A stretch of DNA of 53,113 nucleotides from Deltaproteobacteria bacterium. Lineage in GTDB: Bacteria > Desulfobacterota > Desulfobacteria > Desulfobacterales > Desulfobacteraceae. The notes under the pieces are model-generated. The model was not told the DNA's origin. It saw nothing but the letters and a program-made list of their open reading frames with translations, and did not search any database. Location: positions 1 through 53,113 of the forward strand of contig JAADHV010000100.1 in assembly GCA_013151635.1 (NCBI GenBank), given 5' to 3'. Below are positions 8,755 through 17,513 of this stretch, in pieces. Positions within the stretch are counted from its first letter, which is position 1. Each line of letters begins with the position of its first letter. The position numbers and the translations under genes are program-made.

Positions 8755-8768
8755 ATATGTTAGCATAT
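8755..8768. promoter_or_regulatory. Inverted repeat ATATG-N4-CATAT
   Basis: ATATG (8755-8759) and CATAT (8764-8768) are separated by TTAG. The site lies in the divergent region and could be an operator; the AT-rich background makes chance possible. Confidence 0.3.
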
Positions 8769-8801
8769 GTCAATCAATTTATTACCAAGGTATCAATAAA
8801 G

Positions 8802-8815
8802 TTTCAAATATGAAA
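8802..8815. promoter_or_regulatory. Candidate RpiR operator TTTCA-N4-TGAAA
   Basis: TTTCA (8802-8806) and TGAAA (8811-8815) are separated by 4 bases, about 135 bp upstream of the RpiR-family start. RpiR-type regulators often bind inverted TGAAA/TTTCA half-sites, so autoregulation is plausible. Confidence 0.4.
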
Positions 8816-8950
8816 TATCAGTTAAAATTAAATTTATTTTGCGGTCTTTGACAACTTTAAAAGCTAAAATTGAGCAGGAACTTGACATCAGAGGATAAAA
8901 ATGTAACAAATCTGCAAAATGCAATTGTTTTTAAGGTGCAGGGAATCCAA

Positions 8951-9817
8951 ATGAACAAAAAAATAACTTCTTTGAACAAGACTATCAATACACACTATCC
9001 TGAATTGACTTCCAAAGGAAAAATGCTGGCAGAATTTGTATTGTCCAACCCGGACAAAGCCGTCTTTATGACAACAAGAAAACTTGCCGCTGCCGTCGGT
9101 GCCAGTGAAGCCACGGTTGTCAGATTTGTCCGGCAATTGGGTTATGCAAGCTATGCATTGTTCATCAAGGCCTTAAGAGGGCTCATTGACACCGAGCTCA
9201 CCTTAATTGAAAGAAACAGGCTTGCCAACCCTGTTATGCGCAGTGATGATGCGGAGCTTGAAAGGATAACCAATCAGGATATTGAAAATATCAGGGCCAT
9301 GAGGAAAAATATTGATCTATCAGAAGTGAAAAAAATCAGGAAAATCTTAAAAGAATCAGAGGCCGTTTATATTATCGGTTCAAGGCTTTCTTATGCCCCG
9401 GCGTATTACATGGGCTGGACCCTGGCCAAAATAAGAAAAAATGTGAATATCTTTAAAGGAAGTGACAGAACAACCATTGACCAGTTGATATTTGCTTCTC
9501 AAAAATCTGCTGTGGTCGTTATTGCAACCTCAAGGTATCCAAACGAATTAATCAGAATGGGAAAACTTGTGAAACGCCAGAAGCTGAAACTGATACTGCT
9601 CACAGACAGTTCATCCTGCCCCCTGATCCAGTTCAGCGATCATGTTCTTATCGCACCGTTGAAAACGATTCCGTTCCTGGGAAGCCCGACATCCCTGATC
9701 AGCCTGATTAATTACCTGGTCCATACCCTGACGTCAGATATGGGAAAGATGCTCAAGAACCACCAGGAAAAACTTGAACAGGCCTATTTGGAAAATGATA
9801 TTCTGTTTAACTATTAG
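8951..9817 (+). CDS. RpiR family transcriptional regulator (HTH-SIS)
   Basis: This 288-residue regulator has an N-terminal RpiR helix-turn-helix (about residues 18-75: LTSKGKMLAEFVLSNPD, then AAAVGASEATVVRFVRQLGY) and a C-terminal SIS domain (about 125-260) that binds phosphosugars. The ATG at 8951 is chosen over an upstream TTG at 8870 because an AGGGAA site lies 7-10 bases before it and homology starts there. It is followed 80 bp later by pgi on the same strand, so it probably adjusts hexose-phosphate metabolism in response to a sugar phosphate. The ligand is unknown. Confidence 0.88.
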   Translation: MNKKITSLNKTINTHYPELTSKGKMLAEFVLSNPDKAVFMTTRKLAAAVGASEATVVRFVRQLGYASYALFIKALRGLIDTELTLIERNRLANPVMRSDDAELERITNQDIENIRAMRKNIDLSEVKKIRKILKESEAVYIIGSRLSYAPAYYMGWTLAKIRKNVNIFKGSDRTTIDQLIFASQKSAVVVIATSRYPNELIRMGKLVKRQKLKLILLTDSSSCPLIQFSDHVLIAPLKTIPFLGSPTSLISLINYLVHTLTSDMGKMLKNHQEKLEQAYLENDILFNY

Positions 9818-9897
9818 AACAGAACTTATGTTGCAAAAAACCACATCATTATAAGCCAAGCTCAGGGTCAATTCAAATTTCATTGAAGGAGAATAAT

Positions 9898-11520
9898 ATG
9901 GAAAATATATTATTTGCCAATCGAAAAGCCTGCCAGGATCTAAAGAACCTTTCAAAAACCTTTAAGGATAAAAAATTCCACCTTAAAAATTTGATTGCGG
10001 ATACAAACCGGCTTGAAAAATTCTCATTAAAATCAAAAGGTTTTTTCTACGATTTTTCAAAGCAGAGACTAAATGACCTCCTGCTCAAAAAATTATATGA
10101 ACTTGCCCGGGAAACTTGTGCAAAAGAATCTTTTTCACAAATGGTAAAAGGCCGTATGGTTAATAAAACAGAAAACAGGGCCGCCCTTCATACAGCTGCA
10201 AGGGATTTTACCCGCGATCATATTATATTGAATGACGTGGATGTTGTTTCGGAAATCTGCCGGGTGAATAAACAAATTAAAAATTTTTCTCAAAATGTCC
10301 GTCATAAAAAAATTTGTGGTACTACTGAAAAACCTTTTACCGATGCTGTTGTCATTGGGATCGGCGGCTCTTATCTCGGGGGTGAATTTATTTACACTGC
10401 CTTGAAATATTTTATTGAACCTGTTATTGACCTTCATTTTCTCCCCAATGTTGACATTGATAATTTTGGCCAGGTCATAAAATCCATTGACCCTGAAACC
10501 TGCCTCTGGATTGTTATTTCAAAATCTTTTACCACAACTGAAACCATGGCCAATCTTAACCAGGCCTTATTATTTTTAAAAAACCGCGATCTTGATCCTT
10601 CGAAACATCTTGTGACAGTCACAGCCAAGGGAAGCCCTGGTGATTCTCCTTCCGACTCAAGACTTGATTCTTTTCATATGTTTGATTTTATCGGCGGAAG
10701 ATATTCTGTAACATCCGCAGTGGGCGGGCTTCCTTTAAGCCTTGCCTTTGGCTTTGATATATTTGAGCGCTTTTTAAAAGGCTGCCATAAAATGGATTTG
10801 CATGCCAACAATGCACCAGCAGAAAAAAACATTCCTTTGACAGCAGCCTTGATCGGGATATGGAATTCCAATTTTTTGCATTACCCTGCCCAGGCCATTA
10901 TTCCATATTGCAGTGCCTTGTCCGGACTTGCCCCACATATACAGCAGCTTTATATGGAAAGCCTTGGTAAAAGTGCAAGCTTTGACGGACAGATCTTAGA
11001 CAACCAGACCGGTGTTATTATCTTTGGTGAACCAGGAACAAATGCCCAGCATTCATTTTTTCAGCTTGCACACCAGGGAAGCCCTTTCCCCATAGAATTT
11101 ATCGGGGTTATAAACCCTGTCTATAATAAAATACAGGCCAAATCAAAGGGTGTATACAATCACCAGGAATTATGGGCCAATATGATTGCACAGGCCAAGG
11201 CTCTGGCCATGGGGAAGGATGATGATGACAAGGCAAAATATTTCACCGGAAACAGGCCTTCTTCAACCATACTCATAAATGACTTGACACCGGAAAGCAT
11301 AGGTATGCTCCTTGCGTTCTACGAAGCAAGAACAGTATATGAAGGATTCATGCTGGGCATAAATCCTTTTGACCAGTTTGGTGTTGAGCTTGGTAAAATC
11401 CTTGCTTCAAACTTAAGGGAACACATAAGGGAAAAAAACAAGGATGCAAAATACGATTTTAATTCCCTTGATTCAACAAGTAAATTCTATTTTGAAATCC
11501 TCTTTAAAGGATCGTTATAA
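9898..11520 (+). CDS. pgi: Glucose-6-phosphate isomerase
   Basis: This 540-residue cytoplasmic enzyme interconverts glucose-6-phosphate and fructose-6-phosphate. Visible family blocks are IGIGGSYLGGEF, the phosphate-binding ISKSFTTTETMAN, GGRYSVTSAVGGLPLSLAFG, the catalytic-His region AQHSFFQLAHQG and the C-terminal lysine region NPFDQFGVELGK. The ATG at 9898 follows AAGGAG at a standard distance; an upstream in-frame TTG is rejected. It follows an RpiR regulator. Its 3' end overlaps the 3' end of fabH by 6 bp (convergent), so there is no room for a separate terminator. Confidence 0.95.
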   Translation: MENILFANRKACQDLKNLSKTFKDKKFHLKNLIADTNRLEKFSLKSKGFFYDFSKQRLNDLLLKKLYELARETCAKESFSQMVKGRMVNKTENRAALHTAARDFTRDHIILNDVDVVSEICRVNKQIKNFSQNVRHKKICGTTEKPFTDAVVIGIGGSYLGGEFIYTALKYFIEPVIDLHFLPNVDIDNFGQVIKSIDPETCLWIVISKSFTTTETMANLNQALLFLKNRDLDPSKHLVTVTAKGSPGDSPSDSRLDSFHMFDFIGGRYSVTSAVGGLPLSLAFGFDIFERFLKGCHKMDLHANNAPAEKNIPLTAALIGIWNSNFLHYPAQAIIPYCSALSGLAPHIQQLYMESLGKSASFDGQILDNQTGVIIFGEPGTNAQHSFFQLAHQGSPFPIEFIGVINPVYNKIQAKSKGVYNHQELWANMIAQAKALAMGKDDDDKAKYFTGNRPSSTILINDLTPESIGMLLAFYEARTVYEGFMLGINPFDQFGVELGKILASNLREHIREKNKDAKYDFNSLDSTSKFYFEILFKGSL

Positions 11521-12528
11521 AAATTTATAAATCGCACTGCCCCAGGTTAGCCCTGCCCCGAGCCCGGCAAAAAGGACGACGTCACCTGGTTTGCCAATCC
11601 GTTCCTGGTCAATTGCCTCATGAAGTGCAAGAGGAATACTTGCGGCTGTCGTGTTTCCATATTTCTGGATGTTATGGAATATTTTATTGTCATCCAATTT
11701 TAAGAACTGCCCCAAAGCCTGATTAATTCTCATATTTGCCTGGTGCGGGACAATCAGATCAATTTCACCAAGTTCCATTTTTGCTTTTTTAAGAGACTCA
11801 TTAATGACCTTGGGCAGCATTCTTATGGCTTTTTTAAATATGGCAGGCCCGTCCATGACAGGATAATATCTTACATCATTGGTTGGAACCCCTTCCGGCA
11901 GTCTCAAAGGAAGTTTTGAAGCAGGAAGTTCGGTCATTAATGCTTGTGCTAAATTACCATCTGCGTGAAGTGAAGAAGCAAGCAGTCCTGCCTTTTCATC
12001 GGTTTTTACCCCTTCTATGCAAACGGCTGCCGCCCCGTCGCCAAAAATAACAGTTACATCCCGGCCCCTTGTTGTTTTATCAAGACCGGAAGAATGGACC
12101 TCTGCACCCACAAGAAGAATTTTATTTGCAAGTCCCGATTTAATATAAGCATCTGCTGTGGCAAGGCCGTAAAGAAATCCTGTACACTGCTGCCGGATAT
12201 CAAGGGCAGGAGTTGAATCAAGGCCCAGCTTTGCCTGAAGAAGGCATCCTGAACCAGGGAACATAATATCCGGGCTCAGGGTTGCAAAAATGATGAAATC
12301 AAGGTCCCGTGATCCCCAGCCGGCTTTTTCCAAGGCCATTTCAGAAGCCTTGAGCCCTAAATCAGAAGCACCGGTTTCCCCTTCCCGGTCGATCCAGTAT
12401 CTTTGTTCAATTCCTGTTCTTTGTTTTATCCATTCATCCGAAGTTTCCATCATGTCCTCAAGGTCATGGTTGGTTATGACATTGGGCGGAACAAACATAC
12501 CCGTACTTCTTATGATGCTTTTCTTCAT
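11515..12528 (-). CDS. fabH: 3-oxoacyl-ACP synthase III (FabH)
   Basis: This 337-residue protein starts fatty acid synthesis by condensing an acyl-CoA with malonyl-ACP. The catalytic triad is visible: Cys115 in IRQQCTGFLYGLA, His in PHQANMRI and Asn in KYGNTTAASIP. The C-terminal GLGAGLTWGSAI is standard. The ATG has an AAGGAAG site. It stands alone rather than in a fab cluster, so it could be an additional FabH with its own starter unit preference (for example branched or short acyl-CoA); sequence alone does not decide this. Confidence 0.93.
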   Translation of the reverse strand: MKKSIIRSTGMFVPPNVITNHDLEDMMETSDEWIKQRTGIEQRYWIDREGETGASDLGLKASEMALEKAGWGSRDLDFIIFATLSPDIMFPGSGCLLQAKLGLDSTPALDIRQQCTGFLYGLATADAYIKSGLANKILLVGAEVHSSGLDKTTRGRDVTVIFGDGAAAVCIEGVKTDEKAGLLASSLHADGNLAQALMTELPASKLPLRLPEGVPTNDVRYYPVMDGPAIFKKAIRMLPKVINESLKKAKMELGEIDLIVPHQANMRINQALGQFLKLDDNKIFHNIQKYGNTTAASIPLALHEAIDQERIGKPGDVVLFAGLGAGLTWGSAIYKFL

Positions 12529-12569
12529 TTAGTCTTCCTTATTCTAATTATCATATTGATAAATCTTCT

Positions 12570-12598
12570 TTGGTGCTATATTATGCACGCCTTATAAT
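12570..12598 (+). promoter_or_regulatory. Sigma-70-type promoter of the Na/Ca exchanger gene
   Basis: TTGGTG (12570-12575), a 17-bp spacer and a consensus TATAAT (12593-12598) precede the TTG start at 12657 by about 55 bp. Confidence 0.5.
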
Positions 12599-12656
12599 AT
12601 TTATTTTTTATTTAGGCAAGAACCTTAACCAAAATTAACCATTTAGGTTTATATAA

Positions 12657-13589
12657 TTGTTAACGCAGACTATTATACTCATTACCGGCCTGGTCCTTCT
12701 GTATTTCGGGTCCTCAATGCTCGTTGAAGGAGCAGCATCAACTGCTATCATGTTTGCCGTAAGACCTGTCATCGTCGGCCTCACGATTGTCTCCTTTGCC
12801 ACTTCCGCCCCGGAATTACTGGTCAGCCTTGTTGCAGCTTTTAAAGGCTCAGGAGGCATATCAATTGGAAATATACTTGGCAGCAATGTAATCAACATAG
12901 CTCTTGTGCTGGGGATCAGTGCGGTTATCAGACCTGTTGTAATAAAAAAACAGATTATCCGCATTGAAATTCCTTACATGATTTTTATCTCAGTTATATT
13001 CTGGCTGCTCAGTATGGATTCAAGTATCGGGCGTACCGATGGATTTATTTTATTATCTTTATTACTTGTTTTTTTAATTTACAGTGTTACTGCCGCCAAA
13101 GATAAAACCAATAATGCTCCCAATGAAAAGCCATCTTTCTTTAATATTTCAAAAAATACTTTTCTCATGATCATCGGGATAGTCATGCTCTCATACGGTG
13201 CAAATTTTGTTGTCAAAGAAGCCATAATCATGGCACAAAAAATAGGACTTTCCCAAACTTTTATCGGTATTTCAGTGGTTGCTTTTGGAACTTCCCTGCC
13301 AGAACTTGCCACATCTGCCGTAGCGGCTGCCAGGGGTGAAAGCGATATTTCCGTTGGAAATGTTGTCGGATCCAACCTTTTTAACATCTGCCTTGTCATG
13401 GGAACCGTTGGAATCTTCAATCCAATGAAAATAGATGGCAACCTTCATTATTTTCAGTTTCCATTTATGATTTTCATTTGCTTTGTATTATGGTTTATCG
13501 CCTTTCTTAATCACGGCATGGGTAAAAGAACAGGGTTTGTCTTCATTGCATTGTTTATTTTCTATATAATAGTATCGTATATAAAATAA
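12657..13589 (+). CDS. Calcium/sodium antiporter of the CaCA family (YrbG-like)
   Basis: This 310-residue membrane protein exchanges cations across the inner membrane. It shows the two inverted alpha repeats of the family: FATSAPELLVSLVAAF with GNILGSNVINIALV in the first half, and FGTSLPELATSAVAAA with GNVVGSNLFNICLV in the second. About ten membrane segments are expected and length fits the family. The start is a TTG at 12657, because no ATG occurs before the first alpha repeat region and the hydrophobic N terminus is needed; there is no strong Shine-Dalgarno. Substrate (Ca2+ or another cation) is unproven. Confidence 0.88.
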   Translation: MLTQTIILITGLVLLYFGSSMLVEGAASTAIMFAVRPVIVGLTIVSFATSAPELLVSLVAAFKGSGGISIGNILGSNVINIALVLGISAVIRPVVIKKQIIRIEIPYMIFISVIFWLLSMDSSIGRTDGFILLSLLLVFLIYSVTAAKDKTNNAPNEKPSFFNISKNTFLMIIGIVMLSYGANFVVKEAIIMAQKIGLSQTFIGISVVAFGTSLPELATSAVAAARGESDISVGNVVGSNLFNICLVMGTVGIFNPMKIDGNLHYFQFPFMIFICFVLWFIAFLNHGMGKRTGFVFIALFIFYIIVSYIK

Positions 13590-13611
13590 TGTTGACAATT
13601 TCGCAAATATC

Positions 13612-13627
13612 TGGTTTTCTCCTTGCA
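13612..13627 (+). promoter_or_regulatory. Sigma-54-type promoter before the receiver gene
   Basis: TGG at 13612-13614 and TTGCA at 13623-13627 place GG (-24) and GC (-12) exactly 10 bases apart, as sigma-54 requires. The middle of the -24 box (TGGTTT) departs from TGGCAC. The site is about 70 bp upstream of the receiver start. Confidence 0.45.
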
Positions 13628-13695
13628 ATGTTGAATAATTCTATTATATGGAATAACAAACATAAAAACTTTCCTTTTTATTTAAGAGGCATGGA

Positions 13696-14088
13696 ATGGC
13701 AGAGCCAAGCAGACTTCTGATAGTTGACGATAATGAAGACATTCTATCAACGTTTTATGAATTTTTCAATTCAATGGGTTATGAAGTAAAAACCGCAATT
13801 GACGGGTTTGCTGCCTTAAAATTATTAAGGGATAAATCCAATTTTTTCGATTGCCTGATTACAGACCTTGTAATGCCTAATATAAGTGGTGTCGGACTTA
13901 TTTCCATTGTTAAAAAAGAATATTCACATCTCAAGATTATCGCCATGACAGGATATGGCGATCAACCAGGAGCCCTGGCTTCAGAGGCTAAAGCTGATGT
14001 TGTCCTTTTTAAACCGATTGACCTGTTTAAAATCGAAAGTACAGTTTCTGAATTGATTAATCAGGAAAATAATGAACAAGAAAAATAA
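13696..14088 (+). CDS. Single-domain response regulator (receiver protein)
   Basis: This 130-residue protein is a CheY-like receiver with no output domain. Acidic pocket Asp11/Asp12, phospho-acceptor Asp57 (LITDLVMP), Thr85 (AMTGYGD) and Lys106 (LFKPID) are all present. It lies 9 bp upstream of a sigma-54 activator that lacks a receiver, so the two look like an NtrC-type regulator split into two genes, the receiver perhaps acting in trans on the AAA+ protein. No histidine kinase is in the window. Confidence 0.9.
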   Translation: MAEPSRLLIVDDNEDILSTFYEFFNSMGYEVKTAIDGFAALKLLRDKSNFFDCLITDLVMPNISGVGLISIVKKEYSHLKIIAMTGYGDQPGALASEAKADVVLFKPIDLFKIESTVSELINQENNEQEK

Positions 14089-14097
14089 GATAAAGCT

Positions 14098-15165
14098 ATG
14101 AGTACACCTTTAATCGGCGTCAGCAAATCAATATTAAAGATAAAAGAACTGATCAACCATGTAGCCAATACCTGTTTGAATGTATTGATTACAGGAGAAA
14201 CCGGTGTCGGCAAGGAAGTTGTTGCTCAAAGCCTCTATTGTGAATCTGCCAGGTCTTCAAAGAACTTTGTCAAAATCAATTGTGCTGCATTGCCTGAAAC
14301 ACTGCTTGAAAGCGAACTCTACGGTTATGAGAAAGGAGCTTTTACAGGGGCTCATAAAAGACGCCCGGGAAAATTTCAAACCGCTGACAAAGGGGTTCTT
14401 TTCCTTGATGAAATCGGTGATATGCCAATGGCATTACAGTCAAAAATGCTTCATGTACTTCAAAGCGGGGAATTTTCCCCTCTAGGTTCGGACCAGGATT
14501 TTAAAACTGACGTATGGGTTATTGCCGCCACCAACCATAATCTTGAAGAAAGCATCTATCAAAAAACCTTTAGAGAGGATCTTTTTTACAGGCTGAATAT
14601 TATTAAGATCGATATTCCGCCTTTAAGGGAAAGAAAAGAAGACATCCCTTCACTCATTGAGTATTATTTCAGACTCTATAAATCAGAATATCCTGAAAAC
14701 AAGGGAACCAAACCCGAATCAGATACGCTTGCAAAACTCTGCAATTATCCATGGCCCGGAAATGTCAGACAGCTTCAAAATTGTATAAAAAAACAAATGG
14801 TTTTAAATTCATGGGAAAAAATTTTTGAAGAACTTCCAAAAGAACATCACGAGATATCTCCCCTTTCCAGGGCAGATAATAATACCCTTGAACAGCCAAT
14901 TGACTATCATGAATTTTCAGGCAATCGCACAAGTATAATTTCAGAATTTGTTGATTTATCCACAAGTTCCGACAAGTTATTTGAAGATATCTCCTTAAAA
15001 AAGATTAAAAAACTGGCATCAGACAAGGTTGAAAAAGAAGTCATTGCTTTTGTTCTGGAAAAAGTCGGATGGAACAGATCCCGCGCTGCCAAAATCCTTA
15101 AAATCAGTTATAAAACTCTGCTTTATAAAATGAATGAGTTTAAGGTCCACCCTCCTGTAAAATAG
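14098..15165 (+). CDS. Sigma-54-dependent activator (AAA+ and Fis-type HTH, no sensor domain)
   Basis: This 355-residue protein opens sigma-54 promoters by ATP hydrolysis. The AAA+ domain starts right at the N terminus, with Walker A GETGVGKE (residues 33-40), the sigma-54 contact loop GAFTGA (80-85), Walker B VLFLDEIGD and the arginine-finger region FREDLFYRLN. A Fis-type HTH lies at about 315-350 (VGWNRSRAAKILKISYKTL). A long variable linker (about 245-300) separates them. It is probably co-transcribed with the receiver gene just upstream, and the liv operon follows 121 bp later, but no sigma-54 promoter was found before livK. Confidence 0.92.
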   Translation: MSTPLIGVSKSILKIKELINHVANTCLNVLITGETGVGKEVVAQSLYCESARSSKNFVKINCAALPETLLESELYGYEKGAFTGAHKRRPGKFQTADKGVLFLDEIGDMPMALQSKMLHVLQSGEFSPLGSDQDFKTDVWVIAATNHNLEESIYQKTFREDLFYRLNIIKIDIPPLRERKEDIPSLIEYYFRLYKSEYPENKGTKPESDTLAKLCNYPWPGNVRQLQNCIKKQMVLNSWEKIFEELPKEHHEISPLSRADNNTLEQPIDYHEFSGNRTSIISEFVDLSTSSDKLFEDISLKKIKKLASDKVEKEVIAFVLEKVGWNRSRAAKILKISYKTLLYKMNEFKVHPPVK

Positions 15166-15187
15166 TTTCCGGCCCTTTTTATTATCC

Positions 15188-15216
15188 TTTACTTAACCCA
15201 TGATTTTACATATAGA
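15188..15216 (+). promoter_or_regulatory. Possible promoter of the liv operon
   Basis: TTTACT (15188-15193), a 17-bp spacer and TATAGA (15211-15216) lie about 70 bp before the livK start. Boxes are only moderate. A single GTAAC half-site lies at 15240-15244. Confidence 0.35.
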
Positions 15217-15286
15217 TTAAGCTCGTGCTGCGTTTTAAAGTAACTTTTTAGCTTTTAAAACTAATTTAACACTTAAAGGAGGTAAC

Positions 15287-16462
15287 ATGAAAAAGATTGC
15301 TTGTCTATTGGTTGTGGCTTTTGCCTTTGCCATGATATTTTCAACATCTGTATTCAGTGCAAGAAAGACGATTATCAAAATTGGTATCAATGCTCCTATG
15401 ACAGGAGATATCCCAAAGGTTGGCGAAGGTACTAAATACGCTGCACTGCTGTGGCTTGAAGACATTGAAAAAGCAGGCGGACTCCAGGTTGGAGACAAAA
15501 AGTATGAAGTTGAACTTGTTATTGAAGACAATGAATCAAAAGCAGAATCAGCAGTAAAGGCAAACACCAAAATGATTACCCAGGATGATGTTCTTGCCAT
15601 TGTTGGACCCCAGTCTTCCAAACAGGCAGTCCCGGCAGGAGAAGTTGCCAACAAATATAAAACCGTCATGATCAGTCCCTGGTCTACCAATCCTAACACC
15701 ACCCTTGACAGGCCCTATGTTTTCCGTGGCTGTTTCCTCGACCCGTTCCAGGGACCTGTTATAGCAAATTTTATCACCGACGAATTTGGATTTTCAAAAG
15801 CAGCTGTCCTCTATGACGTTGCCTCTGACTATCCAAAAGGACTTGCTGAAGTATTTAAAAATGCATGGGAGAAAAAACACGGTCAAGGATCTGTTGTAGC
15901 CTATGAAAGCTTTACTACAAAAGATACCGATTTTTCTTCCCAGTTGACCAAGATAGTTAAATCAGGCGCCCAGGTTCTTTTTACCCCCCAGTACTACAAT
16001 GAAGTTCCTTTGATCGTTCGACAGGCAAAAGACCTTGGGTGGAAGGGACCAATTGTAGGCTCTGACTCCTGGGGGTCTGCTGAAACTGTAGAACTTTGCG
16101 GCAAAGCATGTTACGGGCTTTATTTTTCCTCTCATTATGCTGCCGCAGGCGCCAAGGGAGCGACAAAAGTCTTTATCGACAGGTATAAAGATGCTTACGG
16201 ATATATTCCAGATGATGTTGCGGCTCTTACCTGGGATTCACTTCGTCTCGTCCAGCAGGCCATCCAGAATACCGGTAAAATTACCGGCAGGATTGAAAAA
16301 GACAGGGAAGCTGTAAAGGATTCTCTTGCAAAAATTAAAAATTTCGCCGGCATTACCGGCAATATGACCTTTACAAAAGAAGGTGATCCTATTAAATGTG
16401 CTGTTATCGTTAAAATCAATGATAAGGGTGAATACGAATTCTATAAATCCATTTGCCCTTAA
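15287..16462 (+). CDS. livK: Branched-chain amino acid-type ABC transporter substrate-binding protein
   Basis: This 391-residue exported protein captures the substrate for the LivHMGF transporter. Residues 1-24 are a signal peptide (MKKIACLLVVAFAFAMIF, then STSVFSA) with no lipobox, so the protein is periplasmic. The mature part has the type I periplasmic binding fold (IKIGINAPMTGDIPKVGEGT; VEDNESK region; IVGPQSSKQAVPAGEVAN). The Shine-Dalgarno AAAGGAGGT is nearly perfect. It is first in the operon and separated from livH by a strong hairpin. The substrate may be a branched-chain amino acid or another small carboxylate or amide. Confidence 0.92.
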   Translation: MKKIACLLVVAFAFAMIFSTSVFSARKTIIKIGINAPMTGDIPKVGEGTKYAALLWLEDIEKAGGLQVGDKKYEVELVIEDNESKAESAVKANTKMITQDDVLAIVGPQSSKQAVPAGEVANKYKTVMISPWSTNPNTTLDRPYVFRGCFLDPFQGPVIANFITDEFGFSKAAVLYDVASDYPKGLAEVFKNAWEKKHGQGSVVAYESFTTKDTDFSSQLTKIVKSGAQVLFTPQYYNEVPLIVRQAKDLGWKGPIVGSDSWGSAETVELCGKACYGLYFSSHYAAAGAKGATKVFIDRYKDAYGYIPDDVAALTWDSLRLVQQAIQNTGKITGRIEKDREAVKDSLAKIKNFAGITGNMTFTKEGDPIKCAVIVKINDKGEYEFYKSICP

Positions 16463-16496
16463 AAAGACAATAAAACTATCATAAAAAATTAACTAT

Positions 16497-16529
16497 ATGA
16501 CTGCCATGCGTCTTGTGCATGGCAGTCAT
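16497..16529 (+). other. Strong intercistronic stem-loop between livK and livH
   Basis: ATGACTGCCATGC (16497-16509) pairs perfectly with GCATGGCAGTCAT (16517-16529) around a 7-base loop, a 13-bp stem. No long T tract follows, so it more likely stabilises the livK message or reduces read-through than fully terminates transcription. Confidence 0.75.
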
Positions 16530-16554
16530 AATACTATAAAACAGGAGTTGGTGA

Positions 16555-17490
16555 ATGGAATCTTTGACAGGATTAGCACAATTTATTCTTCAAAACCTGA
16601 TTAATGCACTCCAGAGAGGCAGTTTCTACGCCGTTATATCCATTGGTTATTCAATGGTCTATGGCGTTTTAATGCTCTTTAATTTTGCCCATGGTGATAT
16701 CTTCATGGTGGGTACCTATATAGGCTTTGGGATCGCAACACTCTTCCTTGCACTGTTCGCAGGATTTTTGCCGCCCCCCATTATTTTCTTAGCCACGGTT
16801 GTTATAACCATGTTTCTTGCATCCTGGATTGGAGTTTTTGTTGAAGTCGCAGGATACAGGCCTTTAAGATCTGCACCCCGTGCATCTGCCGCTATTACTG
16901 GCTTGATGATCGGCATTATTTTTGAAACAGGTATCTTAATTTTGCTTGGCGCAAAAAGATTGAGTTTTCCTCCTTTGATGGAATCTGTTGCCTACAATAT
17001 TGGCGGGGTTTATTTTACAAACGTGAAACTTATGATCATTATCCTATCATTTTTTTTAATGCTTGCCCTTCATGCATTTATCCAGAAAACAAAATGGGGA
17101 ATGGCCATGAGAGCCATGTCTTACGATTTTCTTGCTGTCCCGTTAATGGGAGTTTCCATAAACATTATTGCCCCGTTGACGTTTGCGGTTGGTGCGGGCC
17201 TGGCCTCGGTTGCAGGAATTCTCTATGGACAGGCCTATCCGATCCTTGATCCTTATATGGGTGTGATAATTGGATGGAAAGCATTTGTAGCTGCAATTCT
17301 TGGCGGTCGCGGTTCCATAAAGGGAGCAGCACTGGCCGGATATCTTTTGGGGTTTATTGAAATATTTGTTGCAACAATTTTCCCGTCAACTTTAAGGGAT
17401 TTAATCGCTTATTCCATTATCCTTCTTATCTTAACTTTCAGACCCAGGGGATTTTTTGGAATGGAGCACAGTACTAAACTAAGACTTTAA
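16555..17490 (+). CDS. livH: ABC transporter permease LivH
   Basis: This 311-residue inner-membrane subunit has about eight hydrophobic segments. The family N terminus LQRGSFYAVISIGYSMVYGV and LMLFNFAHGDIFMVG are seen, as is the ATPase-contact region (GVSINIIAPLTFAVGAGLA) and the C-terminal AAILGGRGSIKGAALAGYL. Length is normal for LivH. It follows livK by 92 bp with an intervening hairpin and precedes livM by about 20 bp. Confidence 0.93.
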   Translation: MESLTGLAQFILQNLINALQRGSFYAVISIGYSMVYGVLMLFNFAHGDIFMVGTYIGFGIATLFLALFAGFLPPPIIFLATVVITMFLASWIGVFVEVAGYRPLRSAPRASAAITGLMIGIIFETGILILLGAKRLSFPPLMESVAYNIGGVYFTNVKLMIIILSFFLMLALHAFIQKTKWGMAMRAMSYDFLAVPLMGVSINIIAPLTFAVGAGLASVAGILYGQAYPILDPYMGVIIGWKAFVAAILGGRGSIKGAALAGYLLGFIEIFVATIFPSTLRDLIAYSIILLILTFRPRGFFGMEHSTKLRL

Positions 17491-17513
17491 TTCAATTGAT
17501 ACAGGAAAGTTAC

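Larger units (their letters stand above)
8611..8950. other. Divergent intergenic region between the osmoprotectant operon and the RpiR regulator
   Basis: This AT-rich stretch of 340 bp holds the start regions of both transcripts. It contains two candidate operators, given separately at 8755-8768 and 8802-8815. TTGACA hexamers occur at 8848-8853 and 8882-8887, but neither has a convincing -10 box at the right distance. No small gene was recognised. Confidence 0.5.

Noticed and set aside
8848-8910. Promoter of rpiR from TTGACA at 8848 or 8882
   Set aside because: Neither has a convincing -10 box at 16-18 bp, so it is not listed as a feature.
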